64,000 nt of DNA from assembly GCA_048013815.1 (NCBI GenBank), contig CM106586.1, forward strand, positions 1,054,001 through 1,118,000. Reading direction: 5' to 3'. A model generated the notes under the pieces. It saw only the letters and a program-made list of their open reading frames with translations. It was not told where the DNA came from and ran no database searches. This DNA is from Setoptus koraiensis. Its lineage: Eukaryota; Arthropoda. The position numbers and the translations under genes were made by a program. Shown one piece after another: positions 34,386 to 56,678 of this stretch (the first letter of the stretch is position 1; each line of letters opens with the position of its first letter).

Positions 34386-36082
34386 ACGAATATAATAAAA
34401 TGAATCAATAGATAGTCTGTCATTGATTCGAGTGACGTTTAACGATAGCTTATTTCGGTCGACATGTTGTTTTGAGTGCCTGATTCTGTGGGCGACGCAT
34501 TCTCTTAATTAGATTATTCTAATGGCTCAGCCATGATAGAAATAGAAACTACATAGCTAAAACTACAATCGAAACCGCAACCACAACCGAAACAACGAAT
34601 CTCATGGTAACTCCTAACTACACTGTATTATAGGTATTGACGATGCTGCCATCCATTTCACACTACAATTACATGCTGCTGGTTGGCCATTAAGTAGCAA
34701 GTGTGTCGAAAGGGATCAGTTGATGCTGCTGTTGTTGTTGTTGTTGTTGTTATTGTTGTTGTTGGTGGTGGTGGTGGTGCGGCTAGGCGGTTTTTGTTTC
34801 ATCAAAGTAACCACAAAGGTTGTTGGGCGTATTTGGCCAACCCGTTGCAACTTTTCCATTTTTACTTTTTCTCTCAAACGTAAACTTAAACTCAAACTTA
34901 AAGTTCAACTCAATGTTGAAACTCTGTCGCTCAAACTGACTTTTCGTTGGTTGGTCACGTTGATTTAGCGGCTCAAACAACAACGCCATTGGCCGTGTCT
35001 ACCCCCTACATACTAGTAGCTGAACATAATAACAATTAGAGAGGCCCAACAAGGAACATCATGCGCAAATAGACACGTAGTTGCTGTTGCTGTTGCTAGT
35101 GATGTTGTTGCTGGTGTCGTGGTTGTTGAGTAACTTGTTTCTTCCTCCTCGTAGCTTGTAACTTGATGTGATACACAACTTTCTCTTATTATTGCTCTCA
35201 TCTCATGATCATTTGCAGTTTACTTAGAAACAATAATGCCGGCCGTCTAATGGTGCACTAGCAGCAGCTTATTCGGCTGATTTGTGCAATAGTAATTGTT
35301 ATTGCTATCATTATTATTGTTGGCGGCTATATGTTTGCTATAGTACAAACAAAATCGCCAGTGTCGCTCATGCATCTGCATTAGAATTTTCTCTCTCTTT
35401 CTATTTATATATATCTCACTCTATCACTATTCATCTGTCTGCGTGTAATCTGCAAACTCTATTCCACTGGAAGCCCCCAAACGGCAACATCTACGAGTAT
35501 TATCCATCAGTGGTGACCGAAAGCACAGCACTCAACGGGAAAAACAAACGAGCACCAAACAAATATAGTAGATGTAGTTGTTAGCACAACCACTCAACAA
35601 CATGATGGGCATAATGGGCAGTGTAATATACTTTTTTACAACACCAATCAACTGTCAAATGCCGGCGCTTTGTTGTCGCTTCTACTGACTGCTATTCTCA
35701 TCCCCAGAATTCGGGAGATTTCTTTCGGAGTTCCAGTTCTGGAGCATTCAAATTAGCAACCAGCAACAAGTGGCGATAGCAACTCGACTGCTTGCGTCAG
35801 ATTTACATGCGAACAATATTACACGCATCACGTATTGGCCGCATCATTTGATGTTGTCACAGTTTCACGTAACCTATAATGTTGTCATTATAAACCCTCG
35901 TTTAATTTGACATTTGATCAACAATGTCAAATGATCTTATACAACTGCAAGTCTCGCTTGTTCATAGGCTTTTGACACTGTAACAACAACAGCAGCAAGG
36001 CAACCATAGGAGTATAAATAACGTGAATAATATGTTGGAGTGATGTCATTGAGTGAAAAAGTAATCAAGTGACAAATGGTGG

Positions 36083-36116
<34 letters not shown>

Positions 36117-37666
36117 AGATCATATCTCACCATCAATTGACAAAAAGTTCTTCCGAGAATCCAATCGATGATCGTATGTGCCCAATTCAAGTTAATTATA
36201 GCCACACTGCGAGGCAATAATTAACTTTAACCAAAGCTATTGATGAAGTTGGCAATAGATATTTTTCACAGAGTGTGCGCATTTTAAGTTCTACCCCTCA
36301 TCATTTATCTCCTATTTATTGCGATCTTCCATTCGCGCTGCACAATCTCGCCGTTTGTAACTTATAGTTGATCCCATGTAGGCAAACTCAACTGTAGCGA
36401 CTCAAATTCATCCGAATAGTTTGAGTAGCCTAGTAATAAACTAATGTTTTTTTAGTCACATCCAACTTACCAATTAACCACTATACCGTTCGCTACAACA
36501 CAATCGTCAATTCCAACAATAGAGCAGAATCAGCCAGAGAGAGAGGAAGAGACAATGTTTTATACATCATGGCATGATCTTTAATAAAAAAATCGGATAC
36601 AAAAAAACGACAGCCTATAAACCGCCATTCTCGCCTACAATCGCGAGTCTAGTATAACACTAGAAATAATAGTTTTGCTAAGTGTAATGATAGCTCCGAA
36701 TGAATTCCAAGCAAATTAGAATAGTTTATGCTCAAGCTGTGACTATTCATCATCATGTTAGTCAGTCACTCATTTAGTCAGTCATCCAGTCACTCATTTA
36801 GTTGTCTAGTCTCACTATAAAAGGTTCACTGACAAATGAATCAACAATCACAAAGAGTCACTGTTCAATCCATCAACAAGTCGACACTAAATAAATAATC
36901 ACAACAATACTATTAGATAATATTAAACATTGTTGATTGAGATAGCCAACTAATATCAAAAAAAAACAATTCAAATTTTGTATCTCTATGAATGTAATCT
37001 AAGCAAATCTATAATATTCTAGCATATATCAATCAGTAGTTGAGATGCACTTGTTCTAGCCAACAACGAACAAAGGAGTTATAAATACCACCAAAGTATG
37101 ACGATTTCAATTCTACAAGACATTGTTGAACCATGGCGAAGAGATGATTAAGATTGTAATTGATTATGATTAGCTTCAATCAGTCTTTTTCATCTCTTTT
37201 ATCATTGTTCTTGAATGCAACGTGCAAGAAGTGCCTTCATCCAGCTATGAATTCTTAGGCAATTCGCATTGCTGGCAAAACAACTATGACATCTCGAGAC
37301 GATCAAAGAGAATATAAGGTGCAAACAGGCTCAATAAGATTCATTTGATTAGATTCACTCCAATAATGAATGTTTTTGATTTAACCCATCCTACAAATTT
37401 CAGATGTGTGATTTTTCGATCTCGCATCCTACCAGCTCAACAATTGCTTGCCAGAAATACAAAAGTATTGTCCTGGGAACAAGTCAGTTTAGAAACAATC
37501 GACAACATATTCTTCTTTTTATATATTATTAATCAGTTTTTTCTGTTAAATAAACTTTTTTAATCCTTGTAAGATATATATATCATGTACCACAAATGAA
37601 TATTCATAATACATCGTCATCATTCGAATTCATTAAAAAAAATACATTTGTGAGATTGTTCATTTT
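34386..37666. other. 3.3 kb noncoding region between convergent genes
   Basis: The aminopeptidase gene (+) and U2SURP (-) converge here. The stretch has a TTG triplet run (about 34725-34765), a (CT)n run at 36085-36113 and AT-rich unique sequence. Short frames are low complexity and show no domain. No RNA gene was recognised by eye. Confidence 0.45.
36085..36113. repeat. (CT)n microsatellite, short
   Basis: It is an uninterrupted CT run of about 29 bp. Confidence 0.9.
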
Positions 37667-45734
<8,068 letters not shown>

Positions 45735-47366
45735 TTATTTATTCATGCTTATTCTGCCCTGTAAGTAGGTTAATTCTTGGCGCAATTGTTGATTGGCACG
45801 CTCCAATTCTTTGACATTGCGCTCGTAGATTTTTAAATCATTGTGCAGTTTTCTATTGTTTAATTCCAAGTCATTTCTCAATGCCAAACGTTTTGTGCGA
45901 CAATTTTGTGCGTAGCCACGATTCTTGAGCGTTCGTCGTTTCTGTTTTAATTTGAGTACCTCTTCGCGCGAACAACCCGATAGGCGTTTGTTTAGCTCGC
46001 GCACAGACAAACTAATTAACAAATCGTCACTGATTGATGACTTTGACAACTTTTGGTTGCAAGATGCCGACGATTGAGCCGATGATGTCTGATGGTGTGA
46101 GACACAAGCAGCGACCGATGCCGACACTTTGGTTGCAATGGCCGACGACAACGACGATGCTGCTGATGATGCCGAATTCAAGGAAGACGCTGCCGATGAC
46201 GATGAGGCGGTGGAGGAGGATGACGACGATGATGAAGACGAAGATGACGACGATGATGATGACGACCTCATACTGTGATGATGATGATTTAACGCATGAT
46301 GATGATGAAGATGATGAGCATTGTTGTGATTCAATTGATTTGACACAACAGCTTGTAAAGAATTCAAAAGGTGATGTGGTGCTGGTGGCGGCGGCGGCGG
46401 CGGCTGTTGCATACCGATCGGCGTTGTTGTTGGTGTTGTGGTTGGTGTTGGCGCAATTGCTGGCGCTGGTGCTGTTGTTGTTGTGGTTGTTGTCGCTGTT
46501 GCTGTTGGATGATGATGATGAAAAGTGTGATGAGGATGATGACCATACTGATGATGATGATTGATTGGCAAATAATTTGGAGAACTGCTGCTAGTAATAT
46601 TGTGAGGTGATGCGCTGGTTGACAAATGTAAATGATTACCGTTAGTTATCAAGTGAGTGTTTCCATTTGGTTGTTGTTGTTGTTGTTGTTGTTGCTGCTG
46701 CTCTGTTGACACAGCAGACGAATTGTTGTTGGTGTTGTAATCAGCGCTTAACAACAATTGATGACTGAGGTTCTGGTTGAGATGGTGCTGGTGTTGCTGG
46801 TCTAAATTGTGATTCAGGTTAAGTTGGTCAAAGTATGACGCTGATTGTTGCTGCAAATTGTTGTTGTGTTCGTCCAGCTGATGATCACAACAATCATTGT
46901 CGTCATTTAACAGATGCTGATTGTGTTGTTGTTGTTGTTGTTGTTGTTGCATAATAAGACCACGATAACCGCACAATTGCTGATGATGAGGGTGCTGGTG
47001 CTGAAGGTGATGATGATGCTGGAGATACTGGTGTTGCTGGTGTTGTTGATGATAATATTGGCTCATGGTGTTGCTAGTGTTGTTGTCATCAATGTTATGA
47101 TGGTGCTGCTGTGACTGATTGTCCAGTTGATGATGCATGCCACTCTGACATTGTTGTTGTTGTTGTTGCTGTTGTTGGTGGTGGTGAATATGATGAAATG
47201 TGGATGCTTGTTGATGATTGTTGTTGTTCATCGACAATGACTCATTGTTGTCGCTATCCAATTGCTGCTGATCATTGTAGCTGTTGTTGTTACTGTTGCT
47301 GTTGTTGTTGTTGCTGTTGTTGTTTTGGCCATACGAAGCCAACGCCAATGTCACCTTTGTCGACAT
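45735..47366 (-). CDS. tj: Maf-family bZIP transcription factor (large Maf / traffic jam type)
   Basis: An intronless frame gives 543 residues from the ATG at 47366 ([13 protein letters not shown]); the frame extends upstream only to a TTG. The first 430 or so residues are His-, Gln-, Asn- and Ser-rich with little structure. The C-terminal 100 residues hold the Maf extended homology region ([35 protein letters not shown]) and basic region ([12 protein letters not shown]), then a leucine zipper ([34 protein letters not shown]). YAQ in the basic region and the long N-terminus favour a large Maf, as in fly traffic jam, over small Mafs, which have YAA and about 150 residues. It should bind MARE-type sites in the nucleus. 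The stop codon overlaps an AATAAA on the same strand. The gene symbol is inferred from family only. Confidence 0.85.
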   Translation of the reverse strand: MSTKVTLALASYGQNNNSNNNNSNSNNNSYNDQQQLDSDNNESLSMNNNNHQQASTFHHIHHHQQQQQQQQQCQSGMHHQLDNQSQQHHHNIDDNNTSNTMSQYYHQQHQQHQYLQHHHHLQHQHPHHQQLCGYRGLIMQQQQQQQQHNQHLLNDDNDCCDHQLDEHNNNLQQQSASYFDQLNLNHNLDQQHQHHLNQNLSHQLLLSADYNTNNNSSAVSTEQQQQQQQQQQPNGNTHLITNGNHLHLSTSASPHNITSSSSPNYLPINHHHQYGHHPHHTFHHHHPTATATTTTTTTAPAPAIAPTPTTTPTTTPIGMQQPPPPPPPAPHHLLNSLQAVVSNQLNHNNAHHLHHHHALNHHHHSMRSSSSSSSSSSSSSSSSSSTASSSSAASSLNSASSAASSLSSAIATKVSASVAACVSHHQTSSAQSSASCNQKLSKSSISDDLLISLSVRELNKRLSGCSREEVLKLKQKRRTLKNRGYAQNCRTKRLALRNDLELNNRKLHNDLKIYERNVKELERANQQLRQELTYLQGRISMNK

Positions 47367-47914
47367 TGTCCTATGTTCGCCTGGATCAGCTAGCCGGCTG
47401 ATCACAGTCACTGGTTTGTTGGCTGGTGATGAGCAGCTTATATAGGTTGTCTTGTCCAACAATCGCTATCTGTTTGCTCGCTAACTGATTAGCCAATCAA
47501 CTGAGCAACCGTTCAACTGTTCCACTGTTCGAATGTTCGAATGTTCGAATGTTTGACTGTGTTCGACGTTCCGAGTCAAGTTTATTAGATGCTGTTATTG
47601 AATGGTGATGTCAATATAGAAAACAACGACTTGAGAGCCAGATTGATGTTATTAAATATAAATAAGACGTTGAGACGCGTTGTTATGTGATCTGTGATGG
47701 TGATCACATGAACACACTCAACTTGCTTTAGTTTAGTTCGCCGCAATCATTGTTTGGTGGCGCCGCAGCAACAGACGACTACCAAACAACAATTTGGCGA
47801 GTCGTCTCAGTAGCTGCCACACGGTTGTTGCCGTTCACTAGTCGCTTGTATCGGATGCCATTGGTTGTATAACTCATATTGCACACTCATTGCGGACATG
47901 TTCTAATTCTGCGC

Positions 47915-47946
<32 letters not shown>

Positions 47947-50637
47947 CCTTCCGTTTGTGTGCCTGTTCGTCCGCCTGTTCGTCTGGCTGTTTGTCAGTGT
48001 TGAAATATTTGTCTTGTAGTGTGTGCAGTATAGGCCAAACTAGCTGCGTCAGCAAATAGTTACATAACTACAACAACAACAACGACAACAACAACAACAA
48101 AATAGTTATACAGTGAGCAGTGACATGCGACAGAGTGTAGCCAACATTAAGCGAACCTACACTTTTTCATGTCGCTGGCAAGCTACTCGCAGAAGCTCGT
48201 GCTGGCCACCAGACAGCCAGCCAGCCAATGGTTGTTTGACTAAATCTAATCTCGCTCGCCGCATGTCGCTATATATCCAACTATTATCCCTTATTTAGTG
48301 GTTGTTGTTAGTGCACAGGGAAAAAGAGTTGTTCCGTTGGCTGTTGCTGCTGCCATTGCCATTCGTTTCAGTGTGTTGTGTGTCGAGTTGTTTGAGTAAT
48401 TGGCACACACTCTCTCTCCCTTTCTCTCCCGTATAAACAAACGCAGCCAGACGATATAGGCCAATCTGGGCGCGTTATAGGCGTCGTCATCTCGACATAT
48501 GCCCCAGCACAATGCTAGCTACTGGAATTGCCAGCCTGCCGTTGGATTGCCCCCAACAACGGTAGTCGATTGTGATCTTAGACACACAATTATCTGGCCG
48601 CTCGTTATTGCCCGTGCTGCGTGGTTATCCTTGCGTAATTTGTGTGTGCCTCTTACGTAAGTGATAAATGATCAACGGATAACACACTGGCAATATGTGT
48701 CACACTGGTGGTCAGTTTAAACGCACCAAACACCCAATTGTCCTATACTATCAAATATAAACTGGCTAATGTAAAACGATATGTACACACGACCGTTTGC
48801 CACTCTGTTCCAACATTCAAGCTCACGTTGAGCCAGTTAGCCACACTGCCAGTCGCTTAGATAGGCCAGCAAGCAGGCCGATGCAAGAGCTAATCCACTA
48901 ATGCACTAATGAGCCACAATGATTTCTCGATTAGATAATGTTGCTTTGTTTGTTGTTGCCAATGGCAACGAATGTATTACATCACGCTCATCTTAATCTC
49001 AAACTATTTCTCTCATTGGTTAATCACTGCCAGCCAGCCAGCAGTTACAAACAAGCGCCACATTGTCATCGTATCGCTGTCTGATGGTATATTCACTGGC
49101 GCTGGTGTAATAAACAACTATACACTCACACAGTGACATTGGCGATTGCAAATTGCAAATTGTGAATTGTCGATTGTCGAAACAAGATTGTCGCCAGTGC
49201 ACTCTGATAACCAAACATAATAACAAATATGCTATTTGTAGCAACAAGCGTAACAAACACTTCTTTTGCATACTATACTCGCTACAATTTGTTGTCGGTT
49301 GTCAATCGATGGACAAAACTTGAACAAATTCAATTTTTGAGCTTTCAATCCAGATCAAGTAGCCGAACATAAACAAGAAGCGCGCGCACACCCACACACA
49401 GATTTGGCATTCACATTTACATATATAATTTGTTATATTACATAATTTATAAGAGGTGACAGCTCTGCTGTTGGTGTTGTCGTTGTCTACTTATTGTCGC
49501 CTCTTTCTCATGTCTTGTGTGTCTGATTGCTTCGTGACATACATATGTACATATTTCTATATATCACGAGAGTAGTTAGACCAGACAAACACGTAACACA
49601 ATTTCACTTGTTATATATTTGTTTCAAATGTTTAATGGTGCATGCCACTTGCCACAAGCAGTACCTCATATAATATTGGAATACATTTGTAATTGTGTGC
49701 ATACAAAGTAGAAGAAGGGTTGCTGGATAGAGGAGGCAACCCGCATAAACAAACATTCACACACATAACAGCAATATGTTAATATTCAGATTAACATTGT
49801 CACAAACTCGTGTTATGGAACAGTGACAACAAAAAATAATTTCAACATTGTCAAAAAATATATATTGTCACACCGCAAATTGGCCTCTGTCTGGTTGCCC
49901 TGTCGCTATTTCTGTTTGTCTGTTTCACTGATGGTGAGTTTCACATGTTTCATTGTCCAAACGAACGACTCATTCTCTCTAATGAGCTATTGGTCGACCA
50001 ATGTTTAGTCATGTCCCCCTTGTCACATTATACAACAACAACAATAACAATTTTAATTAGCAAATATGTATGTAGTTGTGTCCAAATAGCAATGCCTGTC
50101 TCAGACTCAATTGTTTGTCGGTTGATAGTTAGTCTAGAGTCTGTTAGTGGTAAAGTTAGATTGTTGAAAAAGCGAGCGGTTGAGTCAAGAAGCCAAGTAA
50201 TTGGCTCATATATGTTTATAAATCTGTGGTTGTTGTCATCGGCCAACATAAAACTGAGGTTAATAACTAAAACTCTCATTTTCTTCTCATGTACACTGTT
50301 CCTTCGATTCATCGCCACAACAGCATGTACTCTTCACTTATGTTCCACATTGTGCGATAAAAATGTCGTTTAAGAGTTTAACTATCCATAAAAAGATGAT
50401 TTACATTTGTATTAGTGATTTGTTCACGTTGGCTTTCTCCGGCAGGCATTTGCTGCTGTGTCCATGACGATAACCACATTGCCTCTGACTGTATATATAC
50501 TGTTGTTACATAATGATTAATATTATATCAATGCGCGTTAATTGTCCAATAGGAATTGAATCTGATTAAACAACAACAACAACAACAACAACACACACAC
50601 ACACTGAATTCACAAGAAACATGGGCTAGAGTTTAAC
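47367..50637. other. 3.3 kb noncoding region upstream of the Maf gene
   Basis: It holds the Maf promoter and the 3' end of the glycine decarboxylase gene. A run of GTTCGAATGTTC repeats lies at about 47525-47555, a (CT)n run at 47915-47938, CAACAA triplets near 48068-48102 and 50572-50592. No gene is supported. Confidence 0.4.
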
Positions 50638-53600
50638 TTATTCGGCCGTTGGCGGCGGCGGTGGGCACGTGCAAAAGAGATTAGTATCACCATAAGTGTC
50701 GTCCACTCTGCCAACTGTAGGCCAGATCTTAGTTGTTGCAGTTGCAATAGTGGTATGATTATGCGCTGGAAAAGCAGCTTGTTCTCTGGTGTATTTACGA
50801 TGCCAATTACTCGAGCAAACAACCTTTTGTGTATGAGGCGCCCTCTTTATGGGATTGTCCTCCTTGTCTAATTTACCCGATTCTATATCTCTTATTTCTT
50901 GTCTAATCACTAGCAACGCGTCAACATATCTATCTAATTGTTGTTTGTCTTCAGATTCTGTTGGCTCCAGCATAAGTGTATTAGTTATAGGAAATGATAC
51001 TGTTGGTGCATGTAAGCCAAAGTCTTGCAATCGCTTTGCAATGTCCACCGCTTCTATATTGGCGCTTTTCTTAAACGGCCTAATGTCCAATATGAACTCG
51101 TGCGCCACATTTCCTCTCATTCCTCTGAACAATATCTCATAGTCATTCTCCAGACGCTTCTTCATATAGTTAGCGTTCAATATGGCCATTTCGCTAGATT
51201 CTCGCAACTTGTGCGACATCAATCTAATATAGGCCCAGCTAATTGGCAAAATGGCCGGCGAGCCAAACATACTAGCCGACACCGTGCCAAAGCTCTGGTC
51301 CATTTTGTTGTTTGGGTCATAGTGATCGCCCGACACAAGCGGATGATTTGGCAAGAAGGGAATCAGGTGCTTCTTGACGCCAATGGGTCCGGCGCCGGGT
51401 CCTCCGCCTCCGTGCGGAATACAAAAGGTCTTGTGCAAATTCAAATGGGACACATCACTACCAAAGTCCCCTGGTCGACTCAGACCAACTTGAGCGTTCA
51501 TATTTGCCCCGTCCATATACACTTGTCCGCCTGCCTCGTGCACCAATTTGCACATGCTGACGATGCCTTCTTCGAACACTCCAAACGTCGACGGATAGGT
51601 GATCATGAGACAGGCTATCCTGTTTCCGTGCTTCTCTATGCAGGCCTTGAGATGGTCCATATCTATGTTGCCGTCTGGCATCACCTTGATGGTCTCGATG
51701 TCGAAGCCGGCCATTTGCGCCGATGCCGGATTGGTTCCATGGGCCGACACAGGGATGAGGCATACCTACGGACCGGGCATTTGGAGCAAGATTGTGTCGG
51801 AATACCATGGCATTTGCGTAATAATAAAGATAAAAGACATTTTAATAAAATATGATAATAATGTGTTTGCAATATTGTTGACAACTATTTTGTTTTTTCG
51901 CCGGCTGGCTGGTGTTGCGAGCCCGCGCGATTACGCCTCAGCGACAGCGGCACAGTCAAATGCGTGCCGCTGCGCGATCTAATTGGCGCATGTGCAGCAA
52001 TAATGATAAACACACGCAATAGGTTACAACTTACATTTCTTTGTTGCTGCCCAATTGACTCTAGATAGGCCTTGATCACTCTGAGGCCCGCATATTCACC
52101 CTGGGCCCCCGAATTGGGCTGAAACGATATCCTGTCGTAGCCTGTGATCTCGCAGAGATACTGGTCGAGATCTTGGAACAATTTGGCGTAACCGGAACAC
52201 TGTTGAACTGGCTGAAATGGGTGACATTTTGCAAAGTGATCCCAAGAGGAGGGTATCATTTGGCTGGTAGAGTTCAGTTTCATGGTGCACGATCCCTGAT
52301 AATGGGCACCGGAATGATATATGCGTGTTTGTTGATTGTCATCACGGCAGCATTGTTTATAGCAGCAACGTGGAATAAATTTCAGCAACAATCAGGCAAA
52401 GAGTTGACGCAAATGAGAATAATTTAGAAGAAGGTCTGATAAGATCTGCGATTGGAGCACCACGAGACATGTAGACGCAACGACAACTACTTACAAGTGG
52501 TATCATCGAGTGAACTAGTGATATGTCCTTGTTCTCCAAATGCTTCATGTATCTGACAAGCTGAGCTTCGCTGCGATAACTATTGAACGTAACATGATCC
52601 AGATAACTTGTTTGCCGAACCAGTGATCGCAAGCTGGAGTTAACGGCCAATTTTGTTGTCTTGTCGTCGTTTAGCCAATTATACATACATTTGTCACTAT
52701 TGTCAGCATTATTACTATCGTTATCATGCGCTTGCTTGCAAGCGAACAATCCAGCCAATGTTGGCAGGTCTGACAATTTGGTAGTCTCGTCTAATGATAT
52801 ACCAATATGAATTTGATCAGTGTAGTAACGCAAATTTATCTTTGCGTCGCGAGCTCTTGATTCAATCAACTCTCTAGCCTGTTCATCGCGACACTTGATT
52901 GTGATTGTATCAAAGTAGCTTGTCTCATTCACCACACTAGCCAGGGGATCATTTTGCTGTTGCATTTGTAGTTCGTTGATCATGGCAATCAAGGCACCAG
53001 TTTTTCTGTGAATATCCATGGCGATCTCTTTCAAGCCTTTAGGTCCATGATAAACGGCATACATGGCCGACATGTTGGCCAATAATGCCTGGGCTGTGCA
53101 AATGTTTGATGTGGCCTTGTCCCGTCTGATGTGTTGTTCGCGAGTCTGTAGCGCAAACCTATAGGCAGGATCGCCGTTTGAATCGCGAGTCATACCTACC
53201 AATCGGCCCGGCATTAGTCGTGTCAATTTTTGTTGACAAGCTAGAAAGCTCGCGTGAGGTCCGCCATAGTTGAGCGGAACACCAAATCTTTGACTATTGC
53301 CAATAACTATGTCGGCAGGTTGCTGAAAATCGCCAGGAGCCTTAAACAATGTGCAAGCCAATAGATCGGTTGCCGTAACAACCAAACACTGAACCTGTGA
53401 GCATTGTTGCGTCAGTCTATCTATGTCATACAGATAACCGTTTGTGTTTGGATATTGTATAATGATGCCGCTGAATTGACTAAGATCGTAATCATTCAAG
53501 GACCTTATTTCGCCATCGCCATTGTCACATGACGATGCTATTGCTGTTGACGACGATGACGAGGTTTGTTTCAATTCGTCAAACATCTCTATGTCGACTT

Positions 53601-54859
53601 GCAATGCGTCTGCTCTAGTTTTTATAACCGCTATTGTCTGTGGATGACATCTGACAGACACTAGAAATTTGTTTCTTTTTGATTTATGGAACCTGTACGA
53701 CAAATATCGTTGAAAACGTGTGTTAGCCTTGTCAACTGATGATACACATGATAATAATTGGTGCCCTTGTTTGTTGGATTTTAGAGCATTATAGCACTAA
53801 TGAATTAGTAGTCACGAACCTGAGACACATTTGCATGGCCTCGGCGGCCGCCGTAGCCTCATCTAGTAAACTAGCGTTGGCTATGTCCATTCCGGTGAGA
53901 TCTTTTATCATGGTCTGATAATTCATCAGACTCTCTAGGCGACCTTGGGCAATTTCGGCCTGGTATGCTGTGTAGGCCGTCGTCCAACCTGACATCCACA
54001 AATTTTCCACGAATCAAGATAGGTTATGTCGTTGTTTTCGAAACACTCTAGCGTTTAGAGTTCAAACGAACACAATTCAATTTTATATGATGTATAGCTT
54101 ACCGGGATTCTCAAACATGTTGCGTAATATCACAGCTGGAGTGACACAATCATGATAGCCCATTCCTAAATAGGATTTCCAATTGACACAATCATTTAAT
54201 TGGGCTATTTTTTGCAATTCTATTAATAGTTCTTGTTCATTTACTTGTTTTGGCAAATTTAGGTTTCTAGTGAAACGAATCTCATTTGGCACAGTGTCCG
54301 TTATCAATTCATCCATGGTGCTATAGTTCAATGTTGCCAACATACTAACTTTGTCCTCTTCTCTAGGTCCGATGTGTCGTCTAGCAAAATCATGACTTCT
54401 ATTCAATTGTTCATGACTTTCACTGTCTAAATATCGTTGTTTGTCTGCTGCAATACTTGCATTAAATAAGCTCTCCTCTTCGTGTTGACAAACTTTTTCT
54501 TTTGTTTGATTTATCGCAAATGCCATGTTTCTTTTCTGGCCTCTAGTCGCTGCATTTTTATTATTAGTTGCTGTTGTGGTAGTAATAATCTTTTGGCTAT
54601 AGTTGTTTATTGTATTTTTGCCACTATCACGGCCATTATTACTGTCTGACTTGGAGCGAGTGGTAGACCTCAAGGTTGAGGCTCGTTTCTCAAACAAATT
54701 GCCAAGCTCCGTACTATTATTATAACTATTATTTTTGCTATTGTGCACTATGCTGGACAGTTTTCTCGGCGCCAAATCACCATAGGTAACACGACAACCT
54801 GTATACAATGTCGCTTGATTGCGCAATAGTACGCACGGCAGACATTTCAAGTTTTGCAT
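50638..54859 (-). CDS. GLDC: Glycine dehydrogenase (decarboxylating), P protein of the glycine cleavage system, mitochondrial
   Basis: Five exons, 54859-54103, 53988-53820, 53692-52495, 52295-52035 and 51765-50638, join in frame with GT..AG introns and give 1170 residues. The protein matches P protein along its length: [50 protein letters not shown], [18 protein letters not shown] start of exon 3, [31 protein letters not shown] across the 52495/52295 junction, [14 protein letters not shown], and the PLP site [18 protein letters not shown] with Lys encoded at 51432-51430. It decarboxylates glycine and passes the aminomethyl group to H protein lipoate. The first 120 or so residues include a basic, acid-poor leader suited to mitochondrial import and a Ser/Asn-rich insert not present in the 1020-residue human enzyme. 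All catalytic motifs are intact. Confidence 0.97.
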
Positions 54860-56678
54860 CTTGTAGAAACTTAGAAAATATTTTATACTTTAAATTTTAA
54901 CCAGCACTCTACTTATTTAGTCTCTAATTTTGTTTCTCAATGTTACTCAATCAATCTAATGTGAGCTCTAATCGCGCTAATTAACATCAATCGTAACGTG
55001 TTCAGATTTTTACTATGGATCTACATGGTTGCATTCGCAGAGTATTTATATTTATGTAACGAGCGAGTTGACTTATTATCTATTTATTATTGGCAGAACG
55101 ATACAGATCTGGTCTTATCTGATCTGATCAGTAGTGGTTGTAATCGTTTCAATTACAATTGTGAGAAGGCTTGATGATTGTGTGTGCTTATTCCTAAAAT
55201 CGCATTGCTATCATATTAGGTTGATGATGAAAATTGGTGGCAACAGCCATCATCATTGTTACCATCAGATAATAAGTGAAACTGTTGTTGTTTTTGTTTA
55301 TTATTTTATTTATTAAAAGTGAGTCTGATAACAACAAAACGTCTAGGATAACGTCATTCAAATGTGTCGCGTTGTTGTAAATATACCTCCACAGTTGTAC
55401 AAGTGGGAACTACCGACATCACACATACATAGCTAACAACAAAAACAAACCAAGATTGTTAACTGAGCCAGTGATTATGATTTTGATGATGGTTAGTGTC
55501 ATCCGATGTGCGTGACAATACATTGGCAATTTTCAATCAACAAACAAGACAGCTGCAACAACTATAAGTTAAAGATCCCAACATCTGATTCCAAATGTTA
55601 CTATGTACACTCTGCCATAAGTCAAACCACTAATCAGCAATAGGCTGAACCGAATCTAGATCAGCCAACAACAACATGTACCGCTGTTGCTGTTGTAACT
55701 TTTACTAATGACACCTCTACCCTCAATTGATTGTTACAGAGCTGTATCAACAGTCATTCCAAATGGTCTGGCCGAAATTAGTCATAGATAGTTACCATTA
55801 CGATTTGTTTGCCTCATTCGTTCACGATCAGTGATATTTTTCGTTAGTGATTGTAATTGTCTAGGTAAACGCACATTCTTGCTATTATCTTGCCATCATA
55901 CATGTGACTAGTAACTATGGTAGCGGCCATTGTCCGGATTGATAGTTTAGTTAGTAATGTTAATCACTTTGTTTGCTGTTGGCATGGATGCTGTCATTGA
56001 ATGGAGAGAGCAGAAATTTTCCTATCCACAGAAAATTTGACAGATCAGGTATCAGTGATCGGTAATCATCCGACCTTCAAGTTCAATGACGCAGCATTAC
56101 TCTTCATAAAGCTAAATATATCCTGTTGACCGTTATACATGTGACATTTGAAAGCTATAGCGACGCTTGTGCCACGGTTCATGCCGTGCCAAGACCTCAC
56201 TAATACATGTATGTTCTTTTTCTTTTACCTTACTGACAACTGACGGAAGACAAAGCCTTCCAGTTGGAGTAGAGTAATTTTCTCAATGATTCTAACGAAG
56301 TTTCAAAAGAAACAGACAAAAATGAATTTCCAATAGACTCCATCAAGTAGGTAAAAGTCGAAAAAAAAAATGATTAACTGTTAGTGGTTCAGTTAGACAT
56401 CGTGTTTGTTTTTGGTCATTAGTACTTGTTTATTGGTCAATTCAATTGATCACTATCTATTGGATAGCATTAATAAATACGTTTCACTTTCAGTCTTCAC
56501 TATACCGAAGAGAACATGACCATTTCGCGAAATTAATTAAACGTAAAATATAGTTATATGGTCGAATGGTGAGATTTGTTTGTTTTGTTGTTGCCTCCTG
56601 TGAGGCCTATATTCTTTCAATTGAAGATGTTGCTGGATCCAACAAGGTAATAACGTGCTGTTGGTGTTACTGTTACCG
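54860..56678. other. Noncoding region between GLDC and CAMTA
   Basis: It holds the GLDC promoter and CAMTA 3' UTR, both for the minus strand. A minus-strand AATAAA (TTTATT) occurs near 56429. No gene or strong repeat is seen. Confidence 0.4.

Noticed and set aside
46034-46610. Met/Thr- and Asp-rich plus-strand frames opposite the Maf gene
   Set aside because: They arise from ATG/GAT triplet repeats encoding His and Ser on the minus strand.
51025-51855. A 276-residue plus-strand frame opposite glycine decarboxylase exon 5
   Set aside because: It is antisense to a highly conserved exon and shows no domain of its own.
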